A stretch of 64,000 nucleotides of DNA, taken from Streptomyces sp. B21-083. Lineage in GTDB: Bacteria > Actinomycetota > Actinomycetes > Streptomycetales > Streptomycetaceae. Both the position numbers and the translations under genes were made by a program. Below, one piece after another: positions 1 through 8,404 of the stretch. The DNA lies in the NCBI RefSeq assembly GCF_036898825.1, contig NZ_JARUND010000001.1:5208001-5272000 (forward strand), written 5' to 3'. How positions within the stretch are numbered: the first letter of the stretch is position 1; every line of letters starts with the position of its first letter. The notes beneath the pieces are model-generated. The model worked only from the letters and a program-made list of their open reading frames with translations, was not told the origin of the DNA and did not search any database.

Positions 1-714
1 TTCCGCTGCCGCCGCTGTCGCTCCGCCGCCCTGGCTGTAGCCGAACAGGCCCACCCTCGATGCGGACGTGACCGAGGTGCCGGGGAGGGAGCGGGCGGCG
101 CGTACGGCGTCCAGTACCGCGTGGGCCTCGTCGAGCCGGTTGACGTACGTGTGGAGGCGGTCCGTCGCGCCCAGGCCGGCGTAGTCCGTGACGACCACGG
201 CGGCGCCGGTCGCGAGGAGGCGGTAGATCGCCACGTCCTCATAACCGACGGACACCGTACGGCCGTTGAGGAGCAGGGGGTGCTCCAGGCCCATGGACGC
301 CGCGCACTGGTCGCCCTGTCCCATCGTGCCGGGGGCCACCGCCACGAGCGGACGGGCGCCGCCGCCCTTCCAGGCCGCCGTCGGTTCGATGTACGCGCCG
401 GTGACCGCCACCGGGGCGCCGTTCGAGTCCGTGGACCTGTACATCAGGCGGGTCGCCCGGCCGGGCAGCGGGCCGTCGAGGGTGGGGAGGGAGATGGCCA
501 GGGGGAGTGGTTCCGAGCGGACCACCGCGCCGTTGGCGGCGGGGAGCGTGGTCGGGGGTGTGTAGAACGCCGGGATCTCCACACCCCCGGACACGACCGC
601 CTCCGTAGCGGAGGAGGCGTCCGAGGCCGTGGCTGTCGTGTACGAGAGAACCTGAGCGCCCAGGCAGGTCGCAGCGGTGAGCGCTGCGGCCAGGAGCCGT
701 CTGCGTGCGGGCAT
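1..714 (-). CDS. Secreted lipase / alpha-beta hydrolase (LIP family), 3' end outside window
   Basis: The minus frame is open from the ATG at 714 to the window edge (238 codons seen). AGGAGG sits 6 nt upstream, which fixes the start. The N-terminus is a signal peptide: basic MPARRR, a hydrophobic stretch, then small residues before the mature part. The mature part resembles secretory lipases (Pfam LIP): a VAVAPGTMGQGDQC-type segment, a DYAGLG motif, and the nucleophile elbow GYSQGG near the end of the visible part. The family hydrolyses esters outside the cell. The catalytic Asp and His would lie beyond the window. Two near-identical 14-mers upstream suggest TetR-type control. It is monocistronic as far as can be seen, and its relation to the next operon is unclear. 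Confidence 0.85.
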   Translation of the reverse strand, partial: MPARRRLLAAALTAATCLGAQVLSYTTATASDASSATEAVVSGGVEIPAFYTPPTTLPAANGAVVRSEPLPLAISLPTLDGPLPGRATRLMYRSTDSNGAPVAVTGAYIEPTAAWKGGGARPLVAVAPGTMGQGDQCAASMGLEHPLLLNGRTVSVGYEDVAIYRLLATGAAVVVTDYAGLGATDRLHTYVNRLDEAHAVLDAVRAARSLPGTSVTSASRVGLFGYSQGGGATAAAAE

Positions 715-781
715 GGCGAACCTCCTGTGAAGTGGGGCAGGAAGCAGAGAGGAACCGGGAGACGCCAAGAGGCCGCCTCTC

Positions 782-822
782 CCTACTGATTGGTTCGCCA
801 GGACCGTACCTACTGGTCGGTT
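782..822. promoter_or_regulatory. Two 14-bp direct repeats, probable TetR-type operators
   Basis: The 14-mer CCTACTGATTGGTT (782-795) recurs as CCTACTGGTCGGTT (809-822), with two mismatches and centres 27 bp apart. The second copy contains an imperfect palindrome (ACCTACTGGTCGGT, 10 of 14 positions symmetric), the shape of many TetR-family operators in Streptomyces. It lies 68-108 bp upstream of the lipase start. That it regulates the lipase is inference; no regulator gene is in view. Confidence 0.4.
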
Positions 823-905
823 ACCTCGGGTAGCAGTCGGAGGGTTACGGTTGAGTAACTTGACTCGCTGTCTAATTGGGGGAACCGGACGTCACCGGTG
901 ACCGT

Positions 906-1460
906 TCAGCAGCCGGTGGACCTCGGGGTGAACTTCAGGAGGGTGAGCCGGTCCGCGGCGGCGGCCTCGTTGTAGGTCGCGTGGGTGACCTGGTACCAGA
1001 CGGCGTCCTTGGCCTTGTCGCCGTTCACGTCGTCCAGCTTCACGCACCAGCGTTCCTGCCGTACGACCCGCGTGTACGTCTCCGTGCCGCTGCGTACCTT
1101 CGTGCACTTCTGGGAGCTCTCGGTGGTGTACCAGGTACGCGTCTTCTTCTTGCTGCCCGTGCCCGTACGCGACGTGTGCTTGACCTTCTCGGTGGTGAGC
1201 GCGCACTTCTTGACCAGGTGCGGGCGGGTGGCCTTGGCGGTCTTGCGGGTGATGTGGCGGACGGTGCCACGGAGGCCGGAGACGGTGGTCGGTTCCGGAG
1301 TGGGCTGCGGGGCGCTGTCGTACTTGCCGCTGCCGCTGCCGTTGTTCCCGCTGGCGGAGGAGTCCCCCCGTGGGGCGTCCTTCCCGTCGCCGCACGCGCC
1401 GAGTCCGGCCATGAGGAGCATCGTCAGACCGGCCACCATCAGGCGTTTCCTGCTGGGCAT
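906..1460 (-). CDS. Small cysteine-containing lipoprotein of unknown function
   Basis: A 184-residue protein with a type II signal sequence: MPSRKR, a hydrophobic segment, then lipobox LGAC (Cys about residue 23). A Ser/Gly/Asn-rich tether follows. The mature domain is basic and contains several cysteines (KKCALTT, SQKCTKV, RWCVKL and the final TGC), so disulfides are possible outside the cell. I do not recognise the family. It is the last gene of the long minus-strand block, 88 bp after the GAP1-like gene, so it could be the surface component of that system or an independent neighbour. A residual hairpin or promoter in the 88-bp gap was not obvious. Confidence 0.75.
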   Translation of the reverse strand: MPSRKRLMVAGLTMLLMAGLGACGDGKDAPRGDSSASGNNGSGSGKYDSAPQPTPEPTTVSGLRGTVRHITRKTAKATRPHLVKKCALTTEKVKHTSRTGTGSKKKTRTWYTTESSQKCTKVRSGTETYTRVVRQERWCVKLDDVNGDKAKDAVWYQVTHATYNEAAAADRLTLLKFTPRSTGC

Positions 1461-1548
1461 GTGGTGTTCCCCGTTCGCTGCTGTCCCAAAAAAGACGGTC
1501 AGCGTACCTCCCTTGCAGGGGGTGTCTCCCTCGCGCGGGGTGTCTCCC

Positions 1549-3411
1549 TCACATGGCGATCACCACGATCACGATGAGTACGACGATCATCGTGACGCAC
1601 GCCCCGACCACACAGCCCACGTCGCTCGTCAGCTTGTCGAGGCCGGACAAGGGGGCCGGGGACTGCGGCGTGGTGGTGGGCGGTGGCGGGAGAGCGGCCG
1701 GCTGTGATCCGGCCGGGCGGACCAGCACGTCGCGCAGGATCTGCTGCCAGACCGACGGCGGCAGGTCGGGGACCTCGCCGTTCGTCGGGGAAACAAGCGT
1801 CCGCGAGAGCCAGTTGGTCCAGACGGGGTGCGGAGCCCGGACCATGGCGTACAGCATTTCGTGCAGGTCGTGCAGATACTCCTCCTCGCGGGCCAGCGGG
1901 GCCACGGCCCAGGAGAAGAGATGCGCCGCCCGGTCTGCCAGGGCCGTGCCCGACATGGACTCCCTGGTCTGTCCGTGGGGCGTCAGGTACAGATGGTTGC
2001 GGAGTACCTGCGCGCACAGGTCCTGTCGCATCTTCCGGGGGCGCGTCTCGCGGCGCTGGGGGTTGCCCAGTTCGGACAGCAGCAACTCCAGTGATCTCGG
2101 GGGGAGTTCGTCGGCCTGGAGCAGCTCGCGGAACAGTACGTCGTCGGGAGCGTCCTGCAACAGCGCCATCAGGATGCGGTGTTCCACCTGGTCCCCGCGC
2201 TCGTCACCGCGCAGGTCGTCGTGGAGTTGATGATGCTGGTAGGTGGACGGGGGCTGGAGCTGGGACTGGGGTTGGGGCTGGGGTTGGGGCTTCTCGTACG
2301 TCGGCGCGCGGTACGGCTCCTGCTGTCGCTCTTGCCGCTGTTGCTGTGGCGGGTGTTGGTGGTGGTTCTCCCCGTGCTCGTGGCGCCGTTCCGTGGGTGG
2401 CGGTTCCTGCGGTGGCCGTTCCTTCGGCGCTTCCGTACGGGTGCCGCCCTGCCGGTGTTCCGTGCTCAGGATCTTCTGCAGCAGATCCCGTCGCCGCTCC
2501 CAGTCCATCGTCGCGCCGCCGCGCAGCTCCTTCGTCAGCTGGGGCACGCCCGGGGGAGCCCCCCGGTGGGTCAGGAGGTGATCGACCAGGCGGTACGCCG
2601 CCCGGTGTTCGAAACGGGCGTCCGTCGCCCTGCCGCCCATCACCCTGGCCAGAGGGCCGGAGCCGCCGGTCTCCTGTTCCCAGCGGGGGACGGACGTCAG
2701 ACGCAGGGGGTGGGTGTCGACCGTGTCGTAGGTCGCGAACGTCCAGTCGCGGCCGGTCCAGTCGTCGAAGAGGAGGAACAGACCCAGGTAGACCAGCGCG
2801 GCCTCGTCCTGAGCCGGCCAGCCCGCCGGCTTCTCCTCCCCCACCAGCAGCGACACCCGTTGCGCCGGGTCGCGCAGCCACTCCGCCGTCGCCATCATCA
2901 GCGCGCCCCGCACGTGCTCCAGCCGGGCTTCCATCTTCGGCAGCCGCTCGTGCGCGAGTTCGTCGAGGCGCGCACAGTCGATCACCGGCTTCGGGCCCGT
3001 AGCCCGTTCCGCGAACTCCCGGGAACTCCAGCCGCCGTATGCCATGCCCAGGCACCGGCGCATGTTCAGGGTGGCGGGAGCGCCCGTCAGGACGTGGCTG
3101 GCCGTGCTGGGCCGGCCCGCACGGTCCATGGTGGGCCAGCGCCGGACGAGCAGGACCTCGCCGTCGTGGGACAGGGTGCGCACGACGCTGGGGCGGGCCG
3201 CGCCCGGGCCGGACACCCACAGCAACGGGCCCAGTTCGCGGCCCAGTCGCTCGGCCCGCTCGGGGGAACAGGAGTGGGCGACGGCCTTCATGCCGGTGCT
3301 TCCCTGACGGCCCTGGTTGCCCTCCCACCGGAAGACGATCTGATGCACCGAGGACGCCGACAGTATCGAGGACGCCTCCTGGAATTCGGAAGATTCGCTG
3401 AATTCGCTCAC
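1549..3411 (-). CDS. GAP1-like GTPase-associated protein with C-terminal tail anchor
   Basis: A 620-residue protein whose start overlaps the stop of the upstream GTPase gene by 4 bp (ATGA), which fixes the start and the coupling. The N-terminal 250 residues resemble GTPase-associated protein 1 N-terminal domains (opening EFQEASSILSASSVHQIVFRW, a block with GMAYGGWSSREFAERAT, and a LVGEEKPAGWPAQDEAALVYLGLFLLFD segment). A Pro/Gln/His-rich linker of roughly 100 residues follows, then a helical C-terminal region. The last 22 residues are purely hydrophobic (CVVGACVTMIVVLIVIVVIAM), a tail anchor. GAP1 proteins are known mainly from comparative genomics beside double-GTPase and vWA genes; the biochemical role is not known to me. 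I infer a membrane-anchored regulator or scaffold for the adjacent GTPase. The domain assignment is from memory of the family, not a search. Confidence 0.7.
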   Translation of the reverse strand: MSEFSESSEFQEASSILSASSVHQIVFRWEGNQGRQGSTGMKAVAHSCSPERAERLGRELGPLLWVSGPGAARPSVVRTLSHDGEVLLVRRWPTMDRAGRPSTASHVLTGAPATLNMRRCLGMAYGGWSSREFAERATGPKPVIDCARLDELAHERLPKMEARLEHVRGALMMATAEWLRDPAQRVSLLVGEEKPAGWPAQDEAALVYLGLFLLFDDWTGRDWTFATYDTVDTHPLRLTSVPRWEQETGGSGPLARVMGGRATDARFEHRAAYRLVDHLLTHRGAPPGVPQLTKELRGGATMDWERRRDLLQKILSTEHRQGGTRTEAPKERPPQEPPPTERRHEHGENHHQHPPQQQRQERQQEPYRAPTYEKPQPQPQPQSQLQPPSTYQHHQLHDDLRGDERGDQVEHRILMALLQDAPDDVLFRELLQADELPPRSLELLLSELGNPQRRETRPRKMRQDLCAQVLRNHLYLTPHGQTRESMSGTALADRAAHLFSWAVAPLAREEEYLHDLHEMLYAMVRAPHPVWTNWLSRTLVSPTNGEVPDLPPSVWQQILRDVLVRPAGSQPAALPPPPTTTPQSPAPLSGLDKLTSDVGCVVGACVTMIVVLIVIVVIAM

Positions 3412-5597
3412 TTCTCTTCTCCTCCCCGCTCCCGTTCCCGGTCACGCTGCCGTCCGGGTCCCCCGGCTCCGCGCGCGCCGGGTACGCGCAGCTCCCCGTC
3501 GGCGGAGCCCTCCGCGGGTACCGCCTCCCAGGCCGCCGACTCGCCCCTCGCGAACGCGTCGGGGCCGCCCGGGACGTCGATCAGGCCGTGCATCGCCAGC
3601 AGCGAGAGCAGCGGCTCCAGTACGCGCCGGGGAGCCGCGCCCGTCGGATAGCGGCCCTGGTCCTCCTGGCCGCCGGTGGCCGACGCGACGTGCAGGGTGC
3701 ACCGGCGGATCGCGTCGAAGGGGCGCAGCCAGGCCTGGCCCGCGTGGCGGCGCAGGAACGCGTGGACGTCCTGGCTCTCCTCGCGCAGCACGGCGGGGTC
3801 GAGGGCGGTGAGGGGACCCCGGGCCAGCCAGCGGTCGACCGGGGACTGGAAGCGCAGCAGGTCCGCCTTGCCCAGCACCATCGTGGCCGCCACCTCCAGG
3901 TAGGGGCCCGTCTTCGGGAGCCGGTCCAGGACCGTCGCGAAGGCGAGGTCGCCGTCCCGGTTCACCGCCACGCCCCCGCGTTCCCTCGCGTGGTCCAACT
4001 GCGGTACGGGGAGCGCCAGAAGCGGGTCGACGACGAAGACCAGGGCGTCCACCCCGAGCAGGAACCGCAGGGCAGCGTCCGTCCGTACGAGGTCCTCGCC
4101 GCCCAGGTCGAAGAAGGCGACGGGACGCACCTGGCCGTGGGCGTCGGTGATGAGGAGGGACTCGACGAACCGGGCGAAGCCGGTCAGGCCCACGCCGGTG
4201 GTGTGGTCCAGGACCCGGCCGTTGCGCAGGGGCTGCACCCGTTCCCGTACGAACCGGGCATGCTGCTCGGGGTTGACGGACTGCCAGGAGAGGCCGAAGG
4301 GGTCGAGGCCGCCGTCGGTGATCTCGGCGATCATCTGGGTCAGCAGATGGCTCTTGCCGGTGGAGGACTGGCCGACCATCGCGACCGTCAGCGGACGGCC
4401 GTACGTCAGATACGGCACGGGGATGAAGTGTTCGGGGAAGTCCGGGTCGGCCGCGCACTTCTGCACGGCGCCCCGCATCACGTCCTGGCGGCGCAGCTTG
4501 CCGACGCCCGCGAGGTTCAGGGGCTGGTACTGCATCCGGGCGTCGGTGACGTACAGCGCGCTCAGGTCGAGCTGGATGGTCTCCAGGCAGTACGGGCAGA
4601 GCACCTCGCTCTCGGTCAGCCCGGTCGCGGGGCCGATGTCGGACGGGGGTGCCAGGGGTGCCTGTCGTTTGGCGCGCAGGGCCTGTTCGAACGCCTCCCG
4701 GTCCTCGCGGGTCCCGTCGGGGGGCGAGAGGACGGTGGCCCGGCGGGATGTTCCGGGGGCCAGCAGGTCGAGGAGCTGGGCGGGGGACGGGCGGGCGGTC
4801 GCCCGGGGGGCGAAGGCGTCGCGCAACGTCTCGTCGAGGACCCGGTGTTCGGCCAGGTCGGCGGGGGACCGGTCGGGGTGGCCGGGGCGGCCGGTCACCA
4901 GACGGTAGAGGACCTGGGCCGCGCTCCACACCGCGTCCCGGGAGTCGATGTGGCCCTCGCCGCGCCGCTGTTCGGGCGAGGAGTAGGGGGCCTGTCCCCA
5001 GTCCGTGCGCGGCCGGCCGGCGTCGGCCACTCCCTCAAGTCCCCAGAGCTGGAGGGAGGCGCCGTCCCAGAGCACGGTGGCGGGCGAGATGCCGCGCGGG
5101 ACGAGGCCCTGGTCGTCCAGCAGGCACAGGGCGAGCATCAGGTCGCGGGTGAGGACGCGTTGGTCGGTCGACGACATGACGTGGGTTCTCGCGGCGGTGG
5201 CGCCGCGCGGTGGGTCGTACAGGAGGAACGGCTCGTCGGTGTCCAGTTCGTAGCCGATGAGCCGGGGGAAGAGCGGGGCGAACTCGGTGCCGTCGACCAG
5301 CCGGTGCAGTCTCAGCGCGGTGCCCGCCTCGGTGTCGAGGAGGGCGCGGGCGGCCGGTGTCGTAGCGTCGGCGGCGGAGAGCCGCACCTGTACGCAGCGC
5401 CGGCCCTGGCGCCGGTCGTCGAGCAGAGCGTTGCGGATCAGCGCGGGGAGTCGCGGATCGCGCCGGGACTCGGGGCCGAAGCGGACCCGGGCGACGTGGC
5501 GGCGGCCGGAGGGGGTGCTGAAGCCGAGCTTGGCGTCGGCGGGTCCCTCGGGGTCCGCCGGATGCTCCGGCCCGGGGTGGGTGGTGCGGGTCACCAT
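3408..5597 (-). CDS. Pseudokinase-GTPase fusion (double-GTPase-type P-loop protein)
   Basis: A 729-residue protein. Residues about 60-285 look like a protein-kinase fold: an activation-segment-like PYSSPEQ (204-210) and a GISPATVLWDG loop (169-179). The catalytic HRD Asp and the DFG Asp are missing, so it is a pseudokinase. A CPYC knuckle (334-337) introduces the P-loop domain: Walker A GQSSTGKS (409-416), switch-II-like DLGGED (497-502), hydrophobic strand DALVFVVDP and a base-recognition-like GKAD (576-579). GTP specificity is inferred from GKAD. Start and stop overlap both neighbours (5591-5597 and 3408-3411). Known relatives belong to the GTPase-centred systems seen in multicellular bacteria. 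The tail is Arg/Glu/Gly-rich and probably disordered. Confidence 0.75.
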   Translation of the reverse strand: MVTRTTHPGPEHPADPEGPADAKLGFSTPSGRRHVARVRFGPESRRDPRLPALIRNALLDDRRQGRRCVQVRLSAADATTPAARALLDTEAGTALRLHRLVDGTEFAPLFPRLIGYELDTDEPFLLYDPPRGATAARTHVMSSTDQRVLTRDLMLALCLLDDQGLVPRGISPATVLWDGASLQLWGLEGVADAGRPRTDWGQAPYSSPEQRRGEGHIDSRDAVWSAAQVLYRLVTGRPGHPDRSPADLAEHRVLDETLRDAFAPRATARPSPAQLLDLLAPGTSRRATVLSPPDGTREDREAFEQALRAKRQAPLAPPSDIGPATGLTESEVLCPYCLETIQLDLSALYVTDARMQYQPLNLAGVGKLRRQDVMRGAVQKCAADPDFPEHFIPVPYLTYGRPLTVAMVGQSSTGKSHLLTQMIAEITDGGLDPFGLSWQSVNPEQHARFVRERVQPLRNGRVLDHTTGVGLTGFARFVESLLITDAHGQVRPVAFFDLGGEDLVRTDAALRFLLGVDALVFVVDPLLALPVPQLDHARERGGVAVNRDGDLAFATVLDRLPKTGPYLEVAATMVLGKADLLRFQSPVDRWLARGPLTALDPAVLREESQDVHAFLRRHAGQAWLRPFDAIRRCTLHVASATGGQEDQGRYPTGAAPRRVLEPLLSLLAMHGLIDVPGGPDAFARGESAAWEAVPAEGSADGELRVPGARGAGGPGRQRDRERERGGEEK

Positions 5598-8404
5598 CGG
5601 TCGCCGTCCGCTCGGTCGTAGGTGCCGTTGTGCGGGCCGTCGTACGGGTCGTTGTGCGGGCTGCCGTACCGGCCGTCGTGCCCGTCGCCGTCACCGTCGT
5701 CGCGGGGACGGAAGGTCTCCACCACGCCGGGGCGCAGCGGGGTGAGCCGGAGGAGGCCCGCGTACCGTCCCGACGACGTCCACTCCACCTCCTGCGACCG
5801 GCTCGAACCGTTCGTACGCCAGGCCTTCTCGACCTCGTCGCGTACGGCCAGGGGCGCGAACCTGATCCAGACCGCCGCCGCCGGGTCGCGGCTGAGCAGC
5901 GTGCTCTGGTCGGGCGAGGACAGCTGGACCACGGCCTGCCGGTCGGTCTCCGCGCCGACCAGTTCGGCCAGCCCGTGCGGGTCGGTGCCCAGCAGGTTCG
6001 CCGAGGTGGCGCGGGTACGGCGGGGTGCGGCGAACGGCGGTGGGGCGAGGACCCCGTTGTGGCGCAGATGCCTGCGGGCCGTCGACAGGAGTTCGGCGAC
6101 CCGTCCCTCGATACGGGTCGCGGCGCGCGTGCCGGCCTGGCCGCGTTCCACGGCGCCCCAGTAGGACCGCATCGCCTCCAGGGCGGCGTCGGTGAGGTCG
6201 GCGGCGAGCGTGGCGACCAGCTCCGGCCCGCCCTCGCCGGTCTCCCGGTCCAGCCAACGCGGTGTCCCCCCGGCGCCGTTCGCCCCCGGGGAGTCCGGCG
6301 GGGCGGGGTGCGGTGTCCGGGCGGACGGGGGTACGGACGGGGGTACGGGGGGTTCGTCGGGGTCGGTGACCGTGTCCGCGGGGTCGGTGGTGTCGTCGGG
6401 GTCGTCCCAGGGGGTGTCCGGCCAGGCGTAGGCGCTCATCCAGTCGTCGTGGCGGCCCTTCTCGTCGGCCACGTCGGCAGCCGCGTCGCCGGCCCCCGAG
6501 AACGCGTCCGGCGTGCTCGACAGCCAGTCGTCCGCCGTGGAGCCTGCGGCGCCGTACCTTCCGTACGCGCCGTTGCCGCCTCCGACCGTCGCCCGCTCGG
6601 GTTCGGGTACCGCCTCGGCCTCCGCCGCCGCTGCCGTCGCCCGCAGCACACCGGCGACGGAACGGGCGGCGTCCGCGCAGTTCAGGCGCTCCTCGACCGC
6701 CCAGTGTTCCCGGACGCCCTGGGCCAGCAGGGCGTCGAGGCCGGCGAGGGCGCGGCGGAGTGCGGCGGTGGCGTGGCCCGGTGCCCAGGCGTCGGCCGCC
6801 GTACGCCAGAGACGGCGGGCCGTCTCCGCCGCCGCGCACAGGCCCAGCAGCAGACCGGACGTGCCCAGCCAGGGTGCCGGGTCGGTCGCGTACGCGAACA
6901 GCGCGCCGGTCAGGGCGCCGCCGAAGGCCGCGAGCTGGGGGCCCACTGCCCAGCGGCCGGGGCGTCCGGCGCCGCGCAGGCGGGACGTGCCGAGCAGTGC
7001 CATCGTGACGAAGAGCAGGGGGACGAGGAGGGCGAGCGCTTGCAGCGGGGCTTGCCAGAGGGCGCCCAGGAGGGCGGCGGTGAAGGTTGCGGCTGCGGCT
7101 GGTGCACCGTGGGAGACGTCGTGTGTCGGTTGCGGGTTCGTTGTGGCTTGTCGCGCAGTTCCTCGCGCCCCTGAGGGAGCCGGGGTGCTGTCGGGTGTCG
7201 GGTGCGGGTTCGTTGTGGCTTGTCGCGCAGTTCCTCGCGCCCCTGGAGGGGACGGGGTGCTGTCGAGCTCGGTTAGTTTTCGTGTCAGTGCCGAGCTCGG
7301 GAGCGGTTCCACCTGGCCCGCCAAGGTGGTGAAGCGGTGGGCGACCGAGCGGAGGGCTAGGCCCTGGGCGAGGAGTTTTTCGGCGTACTCGCGCAGGCCC
7401 TCGCCGATCCGGTCGCGCATGCCCTCCGCCGTGGGCACCCGCAGGCCCAGGTCGGTGAGGCGGGCCGCCGCCTCGGCGGTCGAGGACGTCGTGCCGGTGC
7501 CGCTGCGCAGGGCCCTGCCGACGAGGTCCCGGTAGGCGTCGAGGGACTGGCGGGCCTGATCGAGGTCGGCCTCGAAGGCGGTGCGGCGCGAGGGGCGCAG
7601 CAGCCCGGGGAGGGTACGCAGGCCGGCCAGTGCCTCGTCGGCGTGGTCGAGGGCGTCCGCGCAGGCCCGGTAGGTGTCCTCCGCCGGGCCGTTCGGCTGC
7701 CGGTGCCGTTGGTCCCGGCCGCCGCGCCCGGTCGCCAACGCCCTCAGCGGGTCCGGGAGATCGGCGCCGGACCCGAGGGGGGTCGGCGGCGCGTGGTCGG
7801 TGTCGTGGCCCGCGAACCGGGTGAGCGCGTCGCGCCAGGCCCGGTCGCGTGTCTCCGGGGGCAGATCCTGCTCCAGGAGGCGTACGCCGGGTGCGGCGAC
7901 GGCGTCGGGCAGTGCCGCCAGGTCCTTCAGGACGCGCCGGTAGACGTCCGGGACCGACAGGACGTCGACGAGGACGGCCAGCGCGTCCGGGTCGTCGGGC
8001 GCGGGCTGCTCCAGTGCCGTGCGCGCGGAGCGCAGGTCACCGGCCCACAGGATGGCCGTACGGTCGGTGCGCAGTACGGCGGGGCGCAGCAGCCGCCGGT
8101 CGGGCCGGAACGACTCGTCCTCACCGGCGTACGCACCGGGTGCGCTGCCCACCAGCAGGACCAGGATCCTGACCTCCCCCACGGCCCGGTAGGCGGCGAG
8201 GAGTTCGTACTGCCGCTGGTGGTCGGTGAGCCCGGCCGGGGTGTCGGTCACCAGGAAGAGCGGGTCGTCGGGCTCGGGTTGACCGGCCTGGGCGAGTCGG
8301 CGGGCGACGCGGGCCCGGAGTGCCTGGGGGGTGTCGAGTGCCGCCGCCCCCGAGCGCAGGTCGAGCGGGACGACAACGGGGCCGAAGCGCGTGGGCATGC
8401 TCAC
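5591..8404 (-). CDS. Large two-helix membrane protein of the GTPase/tubulin operon
   Basis: A 937-residue protein starting inside the stop of the tubulin-like gene (ATGA, 8401-8404). The N-terminal roughly 400 residues are soluble and mostly helical. Around the middle lie two hydrophobic hairpins (PLQALALLVPLLFVTMALLG, and QLAAFGGALTGALFAYA followed by LGTSGLLLGLCAAA). The C-terminal half is acidic, Pro-rich and then structured up to an Asp/Gly/Tyr-rich end (DDGDGDGHDGRYGS). I do not recognise a named family beyond co-occurrence with tubulin-like and GAP1 genes. Just before the membrane region the frame carries two tandem copies of a dispersed 43-bp repeat (7131-7245), read through as GARGTARQATTNP, so the linker length is probably not constrained. 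Likely role: membrane platform for the GTPases; this is inference. Confidence 0.7.
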   Translation of the reverse strand: MSMPTRFGPVVVPLDLRSGAAALDTPQALRARVARRLAQAGQPEPDDPLFLVTDTPAGLTDHQRQYELLAAYRAVGEVRILVLLVGSAPGAYAGEDESFRPDRRLLRPAVLRTDRTAILWAGDLRSARTALEQPAPDDPDALAVLVDVLSVPDVYRRVLKDLAALPDAVAAPGVRLLEQDLPPETRDRAWRDALTRFAGHDTDHAPPTPLGSGADLPDPLRALATGRGGRDQRHRQPNGPAEDTYRACADALDHADEALAGLRTLPGLLRPSRRTAFEADLDQARQSLDAYRDLVGRALRSGTGTTSSTAEAAARLTDLGLRVPTAEGMRDRIGEGLREYAEKLLAQGLALRSVAHRFTTLAGQVEPLPSSALTRKLTELDSTPSPPGARGTARQATTNPHPTPDSTPAPSGARGTARQATTNPQPTHDVSHGAPAAAATFTAALLGALWQAPLQALALLVPLLFVTMALLGTSRLRGAGRPGRWAVGPQLAAFGGALTGALFAYATDPAPWLGTSGLLLGLCAAAETARRLWRTAADAWAPGHATAALRRALAGLDALLAQGVREHWAVEERLNCADAARSVAGVLRATAAAAEAEAVPEPERATVGGGNGAYGRYGAAGSTADDWLSSTPDAFSGAGDAAADVADEKGRHDDWMSAYAWPDTPWDDPDDTTDPADTVTDPDEPPVPPSVPPSARTPHPAPPDSPGANGAGGTPRWLDRETGEGGPELVATLAADLTDAALEAMRSYWGAVERGQAGTRAATRIEGRVAELLSTARRHLRHNGVLAPPPFAAPRRTRATSANLLGTDPHGLAELVGAETDRQAVVQLSSPDQSTLLSRDPAAAVWIRFAPLAVRDEVEKAWRTNGSSRSQEVEWTSSGRYAGLLRLTPLRPGVVETFRPRDDGDGDGHDGRYGSPHNDPYDGPHNGTYDRADGDRW
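7131..7245. repeat. Tandem pair of a 43-bp dispersed repeat inside a coding sequence
   Basis: Identical 43-mers at 7131-7173 and 7203-7245 have a 72-bp period (24 codons, in frame), and the flanks are also partly duplicated. The same element, about 40 of 43 positions identical, lies between genes at 57525-57567, and a related copy lies inside the ketosynthase gene at 56484-56526. The core on the other strand reads GGGGCGCGAGGAACTGCGCG. I recall this as an abundant Streptomyces intergenic repeat. Confidence 0.85.

Noticed and set aside
2204..3445. Large alternative frames over the GAP1-like gene
   Set aside because: Pro/Arg/Gly-rich shadows of the real minus-strand frame, which has the coupled ATGA start and the hydrophobic tail anchor.
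3408..5597. Considered as an active serine/threonine protein kinase
   Set aside because: HRD and DFG aspartates are absent and there is no glycine-rich loop, so a pseudokinase is the better reading.
7131..7245. Considered as a two-unit CRISPR-like array
   Set aside because: Only two units, in frame within a gene, with the unit found elsewhere singly; there are no cas genes in the window.
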